Assembly (NCBI GenBank): GCA_018335855.1
Contig: JAGXRM010000031.1
Span: 1-38,418, forward strand
Direction: 5' to 3'
DNA length: 38,418 nucleotides
From: Clostridiales bacterium
GTDB lineage: Bacteria > Bacillota > Dethiobacteria > Dethiobacterales > Dethiobacteraceae
Positions 15,182-22,958 of this stretch are shown piece after piece. The stretch's first letter is position 1. Each line of letters starts with the position of its first letter. The notes under the pieces were generated by a model. That model was not told where the DNA came from. It saw nothing but the letters and a program-made list of their open reading frames with translations, and did not search any database. The position numbers were made by a program, and so were the translations under genes.

Positions 15182-15339
15182 TTTTACTTCACCACCCATT
15201 CGCAGGCTCGATAACTTTGAAAATTATAAATCAATAGTATATTTTCTCTTACCGCGATGCAGAATCCTTCCCGGCGCTTCGTTGACAGAAAATGCGTTTT
15301 TTGATAAATTCAATAAAGACAGAACAGGGGGAATAGAAT

Positions 15340-17268
15340 ATGGGCAAAAATTTGACAAGAAAGATTATCGCTGCACACCTATTGGATGGAGAAATGGTTG
15401 CCGGCGGCGAGATTGCCATTTCAATTGACCAGACACTGACCCAGGACGCCACGGGGACCATGGCCTACCTGCAGTTTGAGGCGATGGGAGTACCTCGGGT
15501 TCAGACCGAGTTGTCCGTGTCCTATATTGATCATAACACGCTGCAAACAGGGTTTGAGAATGCTGATGATCATCGGTTCCTGCAGACGGTCGCCTCAAAG
15601 TACGGGATATACTTTTCCCGTCCCGGTAACGGTATCTGCCATCAAGTGCACCTGGAACGCTTTGGTGTGCCTGGCAAGACACTGCTCGGTTCTGACAGTC
15701 ACACACCGACCGGCGGCGGAATTGGCATGCTGGCCATCGGTGCAGGCGGTTTGGATGTGGCTGTAGCCATGGGGGGCGGGCCGTTTCATCTGACTATGCC
15801 TAAGGTGGTAAACGTCGATTTACAGGGAGAGCGTACGCCTTGGGTATCAGCAAAGGATGTTATTTTGGAAGTGTTGCGCCGCCTCAGTGTAAAAGGCGGC
15901 GTCGGTAAAATCATTGAATATACTGGGCCGGGCGTAAAGAGCTTATCTGTTCCTGAACGGGCTACGATCACAAACATGGGAGCAGAGCTTGGTGCGACCA
16001 CATCTGTATTTCCCAGTGACCACGTTACCCGCGAGTTTCTGGCAGCCCAAGGGCGTGGGGAGCAATGGTGTGAACTGTTGCCCGATTCTGATGCGGATTA
16101 TGATGAAGAAATAGTCATTTTTTTGAACGAATTGGAACCGATGGTAGCGTGTCCGCATAGCCCGGACGCAGTTAAAAAAGTTAGTGAAGTGGGAGAGATC
16201 CGCGTAGATCAAGTAGCCATCGGCAGCTGTACCAACTCTTCGTATGCCGATTTGATGCAGGTATCCCGCATTTTGCGCGGGAAGCACGTTCATGAATATA
16301 CCAGCTTAGTCATTTCACCCGGATCAAAGCAGGTATTTGAAATGCTGGCCAGAAACGGGGCTTTGGCAGACTTAATCGCATCCGGGGCCCGCATCCTGGA
16401 ATCCACCTGCGGGCCGTGTATCGGCATGGGCCAGTCGCCCCCTTCAGGGGCAGTTTCCGTCCGTACATTTAACCGAAACTTCCCCGGCCGGTCAGGAACG
16501 GCAGACGCCGGCGTTTATCTCGCAGGTCCTGAAGTGGCTGCTGCGGCAGCTCTGTCGGGCAAGCTTGTTGACCCGCGCAGACTGGGGGAATTCCAGCCGG
16601 TAGAAATGCCCGAAAAATTTTTAATTGATGATAGTATGATTATTTCTCCTGCGGCCGACCCGGAAGAGATAGAAGTGGTCCGGGGACCTAACATTAAGCC
16701 TTTGCCCGTTAATACGGAGTTGCCTGTTACATTGGCGGTTGAGGTTTTACTAAAAGTGGATGACAATATCACCACAGACCACATCATGCCGGCCGGAGCC
16801 AAGGTACTGCCGCTCCGCTCCAATATTCCTGCCATCAGTGAATATGTCTTTGCCGCTGTCGATGCAACGTTCGCCTCCCGGGCTAAAGAAGCCGGCAGCA
16901 GCATAGTAATCGGTGGCAATAACTACGGTCAGGGTTCAAGCAGGGAACATGCGGCACTGGCCCCCATGTACCTCGGCGTCAAAGCAGTTTTGGTCAAGTC
17001 ATTTGCCCGTATTCACCGTGCTAACCTGGTAAACTTCGGCATTTTACCGTTGACATTTATTCATGAGGAAGATTACGAACAGATTAGCCAGGGAGATTTA
17101 TTGGAAATTGAGGGTGTTCGTGAAGCAATGGTTAAAGGAGAAGAACTAACTATTATTAACCGTACGTCAGGGAACTCCGTGAAAGTGAATCATGGTCTTT
17201 CTCCACGTCAGATCGCAATCATTCTGGACGGCGGTTTGCTGAATCATACCAAGAAGCACGCATCTTAG
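15340..17268 (+). CDS. Aconitate hydratase (Aquifex-type)
   Basis: Aconitase interconverts citrate and isocitrate through a [4Fe-4S] cluster. The 642-residue product has the cluster cysteines in GSCTNS (about residue 296) and STCGPCIGMG (about 359 and 362), the DSHTPTGGGIG substrate region near residue 125, and the swivel domain with NYGQGSSREHAAL at about 527-539. The length (about 640, not about 890) fits the Aquifex-type/LeuC-like aconitases. AGGGGGA lies 7 bases before ATG 15340. The gene ends 4 bases inside the convergent methyltransferase gene, with no terminator between them. Supports at least a partial TCA route to 2-oxoglutarate. Confidence 0.95.
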   Translation: MGKNLTRKIIAAHLLDGEMVAGGEIAISIDQTLTQDATGTMAYLQFEAMGVPRVQTELSVSYIDHNTLQTGFENADDHRFLQTVASKYGIYFSRPGNGICHQVHLERFGVPGKTLLGSDSHTPTGGGIGMLAIGAGGLDVAVAMGGGPFHLTMPKVVNVDLQGERTPWVSAKDVILEVLRRLSVKGGVGKIIEYTGPGVKSLSVPERATITNMGAELGATTSVFPSDHVTREFLAAQGRGEQWCELLPDSDADYDEEIVIFLNELEPMVACPHSPDAVKKVSEVGEIRVDQVAIGSCTNSSYADLMQVSRILRGKHVHEYTSLVISPGSKQVFEMLARNGALADLIASGARILESTCGPCIGMGQSPPSGAVSVRTFNRNFPGRSGTADAGVYLAGPEVAAAAALSGKLVDPRRLGEFQPVEMPEKFLIDDSMIISPAADPEEIEVVRGPNIKPLPVNTELPVTLAVEVLLKVDDNITTDHIMPAGAKVLPLRSNIPAISEYVFAAVDATFASRAKEAGSSIVIGGNNYGQGSSREHAALAPMYLGVKAVLVKSFARIHRANLVNFGILPLTFIHEEDYEQISQGDLLEIEGVREAMVKGEELTIINRTSGNSVKVNHGLSPRQIAIILDGGLLNHTKKHAS

Positions 17269-17846
17269 TTTACAGGCTTCATTGCTCTGGCCAGAAACTC
17301 ATGCTGTGATAACATCTCAATATTCACTTGCTCTAAACCGGATGTAGCCAGTAGCTCCGCCAGTGTATCCGGAGCAAAGAAAACGGACGGCTCTCCCGCC
17401 AATCTTTCCAGCCTTTGCAGAACCCTGATATATGAGCTGTTGACTGAGAAATCGAGGATGTAGAGCAAACCTCCCGGCCGTAATACGCGGCGTGTTTCGG
17501 TAATAACCTCATGTTGTGCCGGCATATGATGGATGGCATCAACAATAAGCGCCACGTCGAACATGTCGTTTGCAAAGGGTAAACGGGCGGCATCGCCTAG
17601 AAATATGCGATTCCCGGGTAATACGCGCTGCGCCCGTTTCAACATTTGTTTGGAAGCGTCAAGGAGATAGACATCGGCCCCTTCTGTGGACAGTGCGGCG
17701 GCCAGTTTACCGGTTCCCCCTCCCAAATCTAATATCGTTTTACCGTGTAAGTCCGGTAATCTGTCAATGAGTGTGCCGGTTTGCCGCTGCTGCAATTTAG
17801 AGAGCATAACATCATAAAACGGTGCTATGACGGAAAACATATTCAT
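17265..17846 (-). CDS. Class I SAM-dependent methyltransferase
   Basis: The 193-residue product shows the S-adenosylmethionine-binding core: DLGGGTGK (motif I, residues 40-47), VYLLDASKQML (acidic motif II), LGDAARLPF and the LRPGGLLYILDF post-motif. The best match by eye is the UbiE/Methyltransf_11 type acting on small molecules, but the substrate cannot be deduced. GGGAGG lies 7 bases before ATG 17846. The stop overlaps the end of the aconitase gene tail to tail. It is separated from the upstream chemoreceptor gene by a terminator. Confidence 0.85.
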   Translation of the reverse strand: MNMFSVIAPFYDVMLSKLQQRQTGTLIDRLPDLHGKTILDLGGGTGKLAAALSTEGADVYLLDASKQMLKRAQRVLPGNRIFLGDAARLPFANDMFDVALIVDAIHHMPAQHEVITETRRVLRPGGLLYILDFSVNSSYIRVLQRLERLAGEPSVFFAPDTLAELLATSGLEQVNIEMLSQHEFLARAMKPVN

Positions 17847-17891
17847 TAGAACGCCTCCCGCAGAAGATGTAATGTGATATAATTTCGTATA

Positions 17892-17930
17892 AAAATAACG
17901 AGGTCAGGGTTCAATCCTGAGCCTCGTTTT
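17892..17930 (-). terminator. Terminator of the chemoreceptor-like gene
   Basis: On the minus strand CGAGGCTCAGG, loop ATTGAAC and CCTGACCTCG form a stem with one bulged base, followed by TTATTTTTAT. Confidence 0.8.
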
Positions 17931-17942
17931 ATCATCCCGTTA

Positions 17943-18797
17943 TTATGTTAGTTTTATTAAATCATCAGACAGATGTTTTAACATTTTTGAGACATCGGAT
18001 AGCGTTTCCAGTGCTGCCAGCACTTCTTCCGAGGCTGCTGCCTGGTTTTGAGCAATTAAGCCGGATTCCTTAATACCGCCATTAATCGTCCGCATATACT
18101 CAATAATTGCCCGGGTGATGACGTTGATTTTCTTCGTGGACACACTGGTGTTTTCCGCTAGCTTACGGATTTCAGTGGCCACAACGGAAAATCCCTGACC
18201 CGCCTGGCCGACCCGGGCCGCTTCTATGGCGGCGTTTAAACCGATAATATTTGTTTGCTTGGCGATATCTTCAATCAGCTTGAGGATTTCATGGGTTCTT
18301 TCAGCCTCCTGGGTTGCCGTCTCGGATGTATCTGCAAGCGACTCACCGTAACTGGCCAGTTTCTCTGCTTCGCCTGCTAACTGCTCCACACTCATTCGGA
18401 TTTGACCAGCCGATTCATTTAATTGCTCCGTATATTTGGCCAACTGCTCGGCGTTTACATATATTTTTTTAAACATTTCTTCCCGGCTTTCAATAATGGT
18501 TATCAGCAGCTTTGCGGCTACCGCATTCATTACCGCCAGGTTTTCTTTCATATTATCTTTTAAAAGTTGTTTTACTTTCTCTACGCCTGTAACTTCAATC
18601 ACCATTTGTAATTGGACTTCTTTTACCTTTGGCACAAAATCGCTAATTGTCTGAATGCCGAGTTCCCTGGCTTTGAGCATTGCAACCGCCTCGCTTTGCA
18701 CGTCTGCGACCCACAACACTCGTACACTGGGAATAGAAAGAAGTAAGTTCAGTACTGCTAAACCTCCATGGCCTCCGCCAATTATACCAACATTCAT
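17943..18797 (-). CDS. Soluble Rossmann-fold/methyl-accepting chemotaxis signalling fusion protein
   Basis: Residues 1 to about 95 form an NAD(P)-binding-like Rossmann domain, with GIIGGGHGG at 4-12 and an acidic VADVQS at the end of strand 2. Residues about 105-284 are an MCP signalling coiled coil with the hallmark hairpin tip DIAKQTNIIGLNAAIEAARV. There is no membrane segment, HAMP domain or periplasmic sensor, so this is a cytoplasmic receptor. Signalling through CheA/CheW is implied by the tip; sensing of a nucleotide, redox state or bound metabolite by the Rossmann part is inference. The coiled coil is short. AGGAGG precedes ATG 18797. No che genes are near. Confidence 0.88.
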   Translation of the reverse strand: MNVGIIGGGHGGLAVLNLLLSIPSVRVLWVADVQSEAVAMLKARELGIQTISDFVPKVKEVQLQMVIEVTGVEKVKQLLKDNMKENLAVMNAVAAKLLITIIESREEMFKKIYVNAEQLAKYTEQLNESAGQIRMSVEQLAGEAEKLASYGESLADTSETATQEAERTHEILKLIEDIAKQTNIIGLNAAIEAARVGQAGQGFSVVATEIRKLAENTSVSTKKINVITRAIIEYMRTINGGIKESGLIAQNQAAASEEVLAALETLSDVSKMLKHLSDDLIKLT

Positions 18798-18903
18798 AGC
18801 GAAACCTCCTAATTGGACAAAAATCTACCTACTGCTTAATTCTTTTGACAGTTGATTTGTCCTGCAAGTATGTTAATTATTAGAAAAAAAATATTTCTAA
18901 AAT

Positions 18904-18945
18904 TTGATATATATCACATCTGTAAAAATAATCCCATGCTATACT
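18904..18945 (+). promoter_or_regulatory. FNR-type box and -10 element before the ferredoxin-like gene
   Basis: TTGATATATATCAC at 18904-18917 matches the FNR/CRP-family consensus TTGAT-N4-ATCAA at 9 of 10 fixed positions. TATACT at 18940-18945 is a good -10 with no obvious -35. A start site about 7 bases after it (near 18952) puts the box centre at -41.5, the standard position of activators of this family. An oxygen-, NO- or redox-sensing regulator of the Crp/Fnr type is therefore likely to switch the gene on. Confidence 0.65.
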
Positions 18946-18984
18946 TATCGTAACGAAAACTATAACCGGGAGGTTTTAAACATT

Positions 18985-19719
18985 ATGAAAAGACAAATCA
19001 TTCGTATCGATGAAGAAAAATGTAACGGTTGCGGCCAATGTGTCCCTTCTTGTGCCGAAGGTGCCCTGCAGATTGTAAACGGGAAAGCTCGTTTAATCGC
19101 CGATAAACTTTGTGACGGCCTTGGCGCCTGCCTGGGAGATTGTCCTCAGGATGCACTGATTATCGAGGAGCGGGACACAGATGCATTTGATGAAGAAGCT
19201 GTCCACAAGCATCTGGAACAGCAAAAACAAGAAGTGCCCCAGGAACAGTCTTTCGGATGTGGTTGTCCGGGGACCCATGCCCGTACGTTAGCTGCGAAAA
19301 AACAACCGGCTCCGCTGTCTGCGGAAAGTACTCCATCGGAGTTGGGTCAGTGGCCTGTCCAGCTTAAACTGCTGAATCCTGCTGCCCCATATCTGAAAAA
19401 CGCCGACCTATTGGTTGCTGCCGACTGTGTGCCATTTGCCTATCCTGATTTTCACCGAAATATGCTTCGAGGCCGTGCAGTAGCTGTCGGTTGCCCCAAG
19501 CTTGATGACGCCATGGCTTATGTAGATAAACTGGCAGAAATGATTCGGGTAAACGATTTTAAAAGCATCACTGTTGCCCATATGGAAGTTCCCTGTTGCA
19601 GTGGCTTAATCAGTGTGGTTCGTGAAGCACTAAAACGCTCCGGAAAGAATGTTCCCGTGGAAACAGTAAAAATTACTTTAGACGGAACAGCAAATGAAAA
19701 ACAACAACTAACTGCCTAA
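18985..19719 (+). CDS. Ferredoxin-type [4Fe-4S] protein with extended C-terminal domain
   Basis: The 244-residue product begins with a ferredoxin domain: cysteines 13, 16, 19 and 23 form one CxxCxxCxxxC motif; the second motif (C43, C49, C53) lacks the usual second cysteine, as in this family. A charged linker with FGCGCPG follows, then a C-terminal domain with AADCVPFAY, VGCPKLDD and EVPCCSG cysteines. Homologues in Clostridia are annotated 4Fe-4S or ATP-binding proteins and tend to accompany hydroxylamine reductase (Hcp); none is present here. GGGAGG lies before ATG 18985. The FNR-type box upstream suggests induction under anoxic or nitrosative conditions. Confidence 0.8.
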   Translation: MKRQIIRIDEEKCNGCGQCVPSCAEGALQIVNGKARLIADKLCDGLGACLGDCPQDALIIEERDTDAFDEEAVHKHLEQQKQEVPQEQSFGCGCPGTHARTLAAKKQPAPLSAESTPSELGQWPVQLKLLNPAAPYLKNADLLVAADCVPFAYPDFHRNMLRGRAVAVGCPKLDDAMAYVDKLAEMIRVNDFKSITVAHMEVPCCSGLISVVREALKRSGKNVPVETVKITLDGTANEKQQLTA

Positions 19720-19727
19720 GTATAATA

Positions 19728-19758
19728 CCAGCGCCCTTTGGGAGCTGGATTTTTTTTA
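19728..19758 (+). terminator. Rho-independent terminator
   Basis: CCAGC-GCCC, loop TTTG, GGGA-GCTGG, then A and T8. It ends the ferredoxin-like gene. Confidence 0.88.
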
Positions 19759-19761
19759 TAG

Positions 19762-19890
19762 GCAAGGAAATTATAACGCTCAGGGAAGCTACGATCCTTG
19801 CCGTGGGGGTTGTAAGGGGGTGTTCCCCCTTACTCTTGCGGGGTGCTCAGGGTCCTCAGACCCGCCGAAGGGGCGGCAGCCCCTAGCGGA
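19762..19890. repeat. GC-rich palindromic intergenic element
   Basis: GGCAAGGA near 19762 is inverted as TCCTTGCC at about 19795-19802. Then come GTAAGGGGG/CCCCCTTAC (19812-19833, perfect 9-bp stem), GGGT/ACCC around 19850-19863, and GGGGC/GCCCC within 19870-19883. The block is much richer in GC than its surroundings and codes for nothing. It has the look of a REP/BIME-like or MITE-like dispersed element; this window holds a single copy. Confidence 0.55.
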
Positions 19891-19892
19891 AT

Positions 19893-19931
19893 AAAAAAGA
19901 CGTTCATCTGAAAACGCGTATCGTCTTTTTT
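19893..19931. terminator. Bidirectional hairpin with A- and T-runs
   Basis: AAAAAAGACG (19893-19902) pairs with CGTCTTTTTT (19922-19931). It overlaps the stop codon of the minus-strand CxxCxxxCC gene and should end its transcript; on the plus strand it also has a T-run. Confidence 0.7.
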
Positions 19932-20610
19932 ATGAGCTGATATAATGACGCTTTCCGTCTTCTGTTATTGTGAAAAAGCAGTTTTCAACAAGATCGAATA
20001 AAACTGACCGCATACTGCCGTGCTGTTTAAAAATATTCATAAGTTCTGCAGTTTTGCCGCTATCCGCAATTGCCCAAATGTCAAAGGGCGCTTCATAAAG
20101 AACCAGATCATCGGTAAGAGGCAATCCGATAAAGCTGCCGTCAGACATATAATACAGCATGTTGTAAGCATGATAAAAAAGCTCGTCAGCAAACTCCGGG
20201 TGGTCGATATCTTCTTCGCACGGTGAGGCGGAGGTGCCAAATACCCGGCAAATTAAAGGGCGTTCCATATAGATGGCGCAATGTTCCTCTTCCTTATCAT
20301 CACGGACAAAGGGACAGAGGAGCTTGCCGCCATCTTCTATAACGCCAAGCCGTGAAGACAAAAGATGCTCCAACTTTTCGTCACCGCCCGTTCCATGTAT
20401 GTTCAGCAGAATATTGATGTATTCCACATAGGACATAAGAATGGCGCCGTGGCAGCAGTTACTGCAGGAAGCAGGGCAGGCATATTGCGGCATATCACGA
20501 AGTGTTTCTTTGACCCGGTCCATCTGCCTCCTGGAATAGTTAGCCATGTCTGCAGGTTTTTCCTTAATTTCGTTTAATATTTCTACAAAAGCAAAATTTA
20601 TTTTTTTCAT
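19930..20610 (-). CDS. YkgJ-type CxxCxxxCC (zinc/iron-cluster) protein
   Basis: The 226-residue product has the YkgJ/UPF0153 cysteine signature: CPASCSNCC near residue 45-53, then CPF and HCAIYMERPLICRVFG about 60-80 residues later. The family binds zinc or an iron-sulfur cluster; its biochemical role is not known to me. The C-terminal 90 residues have no motif I recognise. ATG 20610 has AGGAGG 8 bases upstream and is preferred to an in-frame ATG at 20679 without a site. It diverges from the terpene synthase gene. Confidence 0.85.
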   Translation of the reverse strand: MKKINFAFVEILNEIKEKPADMANYSRRQMDRVKETLRDMPQYACPASCSNCCHGAILMSYVEYINILLNIHGTGGDEKLEHLLSSRLGVIEDGGKLLCPFVRDDKEEEHCAIYMERPLICRVFGTSASPCEEDIDHPEFADELFYHAYNMLYYMSDGSFIGLPLTDDLVLYEAPFDIWAIADSGKTAELMNIFKQHGSMRSVLFDLVENCFFTITEDGKRHYISS

Positions 20611-20735
20611 AGTGTTAGCCTCCTGAATTCTGATGTTCGTCACTAAAGGCAAATTCCCTTCTCGCGGACATATTATCATAACCGGAGAGTAGATATAAGG
20701 AACTTGAGGAAGAATAAGTCAAGAGGAGGTGTGAC

Positions 20736-21803
20736 ATGCAGTCTGTGATAGGACGGTCAAAGGACAGAGCGTTAATCTTTCCCTACATATTCAGAGTGCT
20801 GCCCATGGTAGAAAAAGAATTGAGTGTCTGGCGTAAAGTGGCCGCATCCATTCCTGATGAGGAACTGCAGAGGCAAGCGGTAGCCAGTCTCGATAAGAAA
20901 AGGTTTCATTGTCAGGGCGGGAGTGTCTATGCCCTTTATACCCCTTTGCAGGGTCACCGGATGATTACCTTTATTGTTGCCTTGCAGACAATCAGCGACT
21001 ATCTGGACAATCTTTGCGACCGGGTGAGTAATGCTGATGAGCAATCTTTTGCGGTGCTTCACGGAGCCATGAAATCTGCTGTTGATGCGTCTGTACCCGT
21101 CGATGACTGGTACAAGAATTATCCTTACCGTGAAGATGGAAGCTATCTCGATTTCCTGGTACGGACAAGTCAACGGGTCATCACTTTTTTGCCCGGCTAC
21201 CGGGACGTACGGGAGGATATATTACACCTTGTAACTCTATATAGTGATTTGCAGGTTTTTAAGCATTTGGGTCTCAGTGTGAGGGAAGAAATGCTTATTC
21301 GTTGGTTCAGCCGTCATCAGAGCCTGGCACCGGATATATCCTGGTGGGAATTCGCCGCCGCGGCAGGGTCAACCTTAGGTGTTTTTGCCTTGGCTGCCAT
21401 GGCCGCAGGGGGTAACGTCAGTAACGAAGAAACGGAATTGCTTCTGGACTGCTACTTTCCCTGGCTATGCGGGTTACATATTCTGCTTGACTATTTTATT
21501 GATCTGGATGAAGACAGAGAACATGGCGACCTGAACTTTGTTGCCTACTACCCTTCACCCCAGGCTATGGAAGACGGCTTGGTCCGATTTCTGGATGAAT
21601 CATTAAGCAGGGTGGAGAAGCTACCCCGTCCTGCTTTTCACAGCACAGTGATCAAAGGATTACTTGCTTTATATCTTTCAGACCCAAAAGCCGTGCATCC
21701 GGCGAGAAAAAAAGTGGCACAGCGTTTGCTGCGCCGGGGAGGCGGAGAGACCTTGTGGTTGCATAGGGTTTGTCTGCGTCTCAGACGGCAGGGTGTCATT
21801 TAA
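20736..21803 (+). CDS. ytpB: Tetraprenyl-beta-curcumene synthase-like protein (YtpB/DUF2600)
   Basis: YtpB-type enzymes are large terpene synthases that cyclise C35 prenyl diphosphate to tetraprenyl-beta-curcumene, the precursor of sesquarterpenes in Bacillus, some in spores. The 355-residue product has the family's metal-binding regions: SDYLDNLCDR (D88, D91, D95), and DYFIDLDEDREHGDLNF near 248-264. GGAGGTG lies 7 bases before ATG 20736. The facing gene encodes a long-chain prenyl diphosphate synthase that could supply the C35 substrate. No YtaS/squalene-cyclase-like partner lies in the window, so the end product is unknown. Confidence 0.9.
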   Translation: MQSVIGRSKDRALIFPYIFRVLPMVEKELSVWRKVAASIPDEELQRQAVASLDKKRFHCQGGSVYALYTPLQGHRMITFIVALQTISDYLDNLCDRVSNADEQSFAVLHGAMKSAVDASVPVDDWYKNYPYREDGSYLDFLVRTSQRVITFLPGYRDVREDILHLVTLYSDLQVFKHLGLSVREEMLIRWFSRHQSLAPDISWWEFAAAAGSTLGVFALAAMAAGGNVSNEETELLLDCYFPWLCGLHILLDYFIDLDEDREHGDLNFVAYYPSPQAMEDGLVRFLDESLSRVEKLPRPAFHSTVIKGLLALYLSDPKAVHPARKKVAQRLLRRGGGETLWLHRVCLRLRRQGVI

Positions 21804-21812
21804 CATTCTACG

Positions 21813-22787
21813 TCACCTGCTTCTCTGAGTAATATAATCGGCCAGACGTGAGAGAATTACCCGTTGTGGCTTACTGGGAAGTTTGCCGACATTTTGTTTC
21901 GCCCGGGCAACAGTAGCCCGGGCTTTTCGTCGTATGTCAACCAAAATGCCGCTCACTTCCAGAGCATTTTGAATATATGCCAGGTTTTCTGCGCCAAAGT
22001 CCTGTTGGGTTATGATATCTTGCACCCGTACCCTGTACTGAGGTTGCTCAAGTAATTTAATAACAGGCAGAGTCAGGTATCCCTCTGCCAGGTCGTGAAG
22101 AACCGGTTTCCCCGTTTGGTCGGCTGACCCGCAATAGTCAAGAAGGTCATCGGTGATTTGGAATGCGTATCCTAGCTGGAGCCCAAACGCTGCTAGCAGT
22201 TTCCTCTGCACATGCGGCAGGCCGCAAACTTCTGCCCCTGCCAAGCAACATGCGGAAAGGAAAAAAGCGGTTTTTTTATGGATATAGGACATATAATCGG
22301 CTTCCGTTATACTGCAATCATAACGGCGGGCAAACTGTTCAATCTCTCCTTCGCACATCAGGCTGATGGCCCGCGTCATATTTCCTAATATTCCTGAGTG
22401 ACCGTGCTTCGTTAACAATGAAAATGACCGGGCGAAAAGAAAATCACCGTATAAAACTGCCTGATGTTCTCCCCATTGAGCGGAAACAGTAGGTCGCCCC
22501 CGCCTGCTGGACGCATGGTCAATGACATCATCATGAACAAGGGACGCGGCATGTATTAATTCCACGGCCGTAGCCACATCAATCAGTTCCGATTTTGGTG
22601 CTGGTAAAAATGAGCCGCATAATATTACAAGAGCCGGACGCAGCCGCTTTCCCCCACCGGTAACGGTCGACGAAAAAAGCGGTGTCCATTGGTCGTCACC
22701 GCGGCAAATCTCCCTTAAACGCGCTTCTACCTGCTTCAATTCACCTAGTGACTGTAGTTCGCGCAAAGGCATTTGATAAACTGTCAA
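21813..22787 (-). CDS. hepT: Long-chain polyprenyl (heptaprenyl-type) diphosphate synthase
   Basis: This trans-prenyltransferase joins isopentenyl units into the isoprenoid tail of menaquinone. The 324-residue product has both aspartate-rich motifs, HDDVID (about 85-90) and TDDLLD (about 214-219), with GGGKRLRP at the start of the fold. Chain length cannot be read exactly; the heptaprenyl assignment follows similarity to HepT and the convergent YtpB gene, which needs C35. No HepS-like small subunit is adjacent. TTG 22787 with AGGTGA upstream is the likely start; ATG 22772 is an alternative. Only 9 bases separate its stop from that of ytpB. Confidence 0.85.
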   Translation of the reverse strand: MTVYQMPLRELQSLGELKQVEARLREICRGDDQWTPLFSSTVTGGGKRLRPALVILCGSFLPAPKSELIDVATAVELIHAASLVHDDVIDHASSRRGRPTVSAQWGEHQAVLYGDFLFARSFSLLTKHGHSGILGNMTRAISLMCEGEIEQFARRYDCSITEADYMSYIHKKTAFFLSACCLAGAEVCGLPHVQRKLLAAFGLQLGYAFQITDDLLDYCGSADQTGKPVLHDLAEGYLTLPVIKLLEQPQYRVRVQDIITQQDFGAENLAYIQNALEVSGILVDIRRKARATVARAKQNVGKLPSKPQRVILSRLADYITQRSR

Positions 22788-22958
22788 TATCCATCACCTA
22801 CTGGTGTTATTTACCTGTAGCCTGACCGAAGCAGGTGCAAAATATTCCTGGACAAAAAAGAAAGAGTTGCGTGATTAGCTATTAATGAAACATTAATTAA
22901 ACGAATTGGGCAGGAAATCAGACGAAATCGAAGAATTAAGTGTGTCGGGGGTGGAAAG

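Noticed and set aside
19762-19890. CRISPR array or riboswitch in the GC-rich block
   Set aside because: No regularly spaced direct repeats and no conserved aptamer core; only palindromes.
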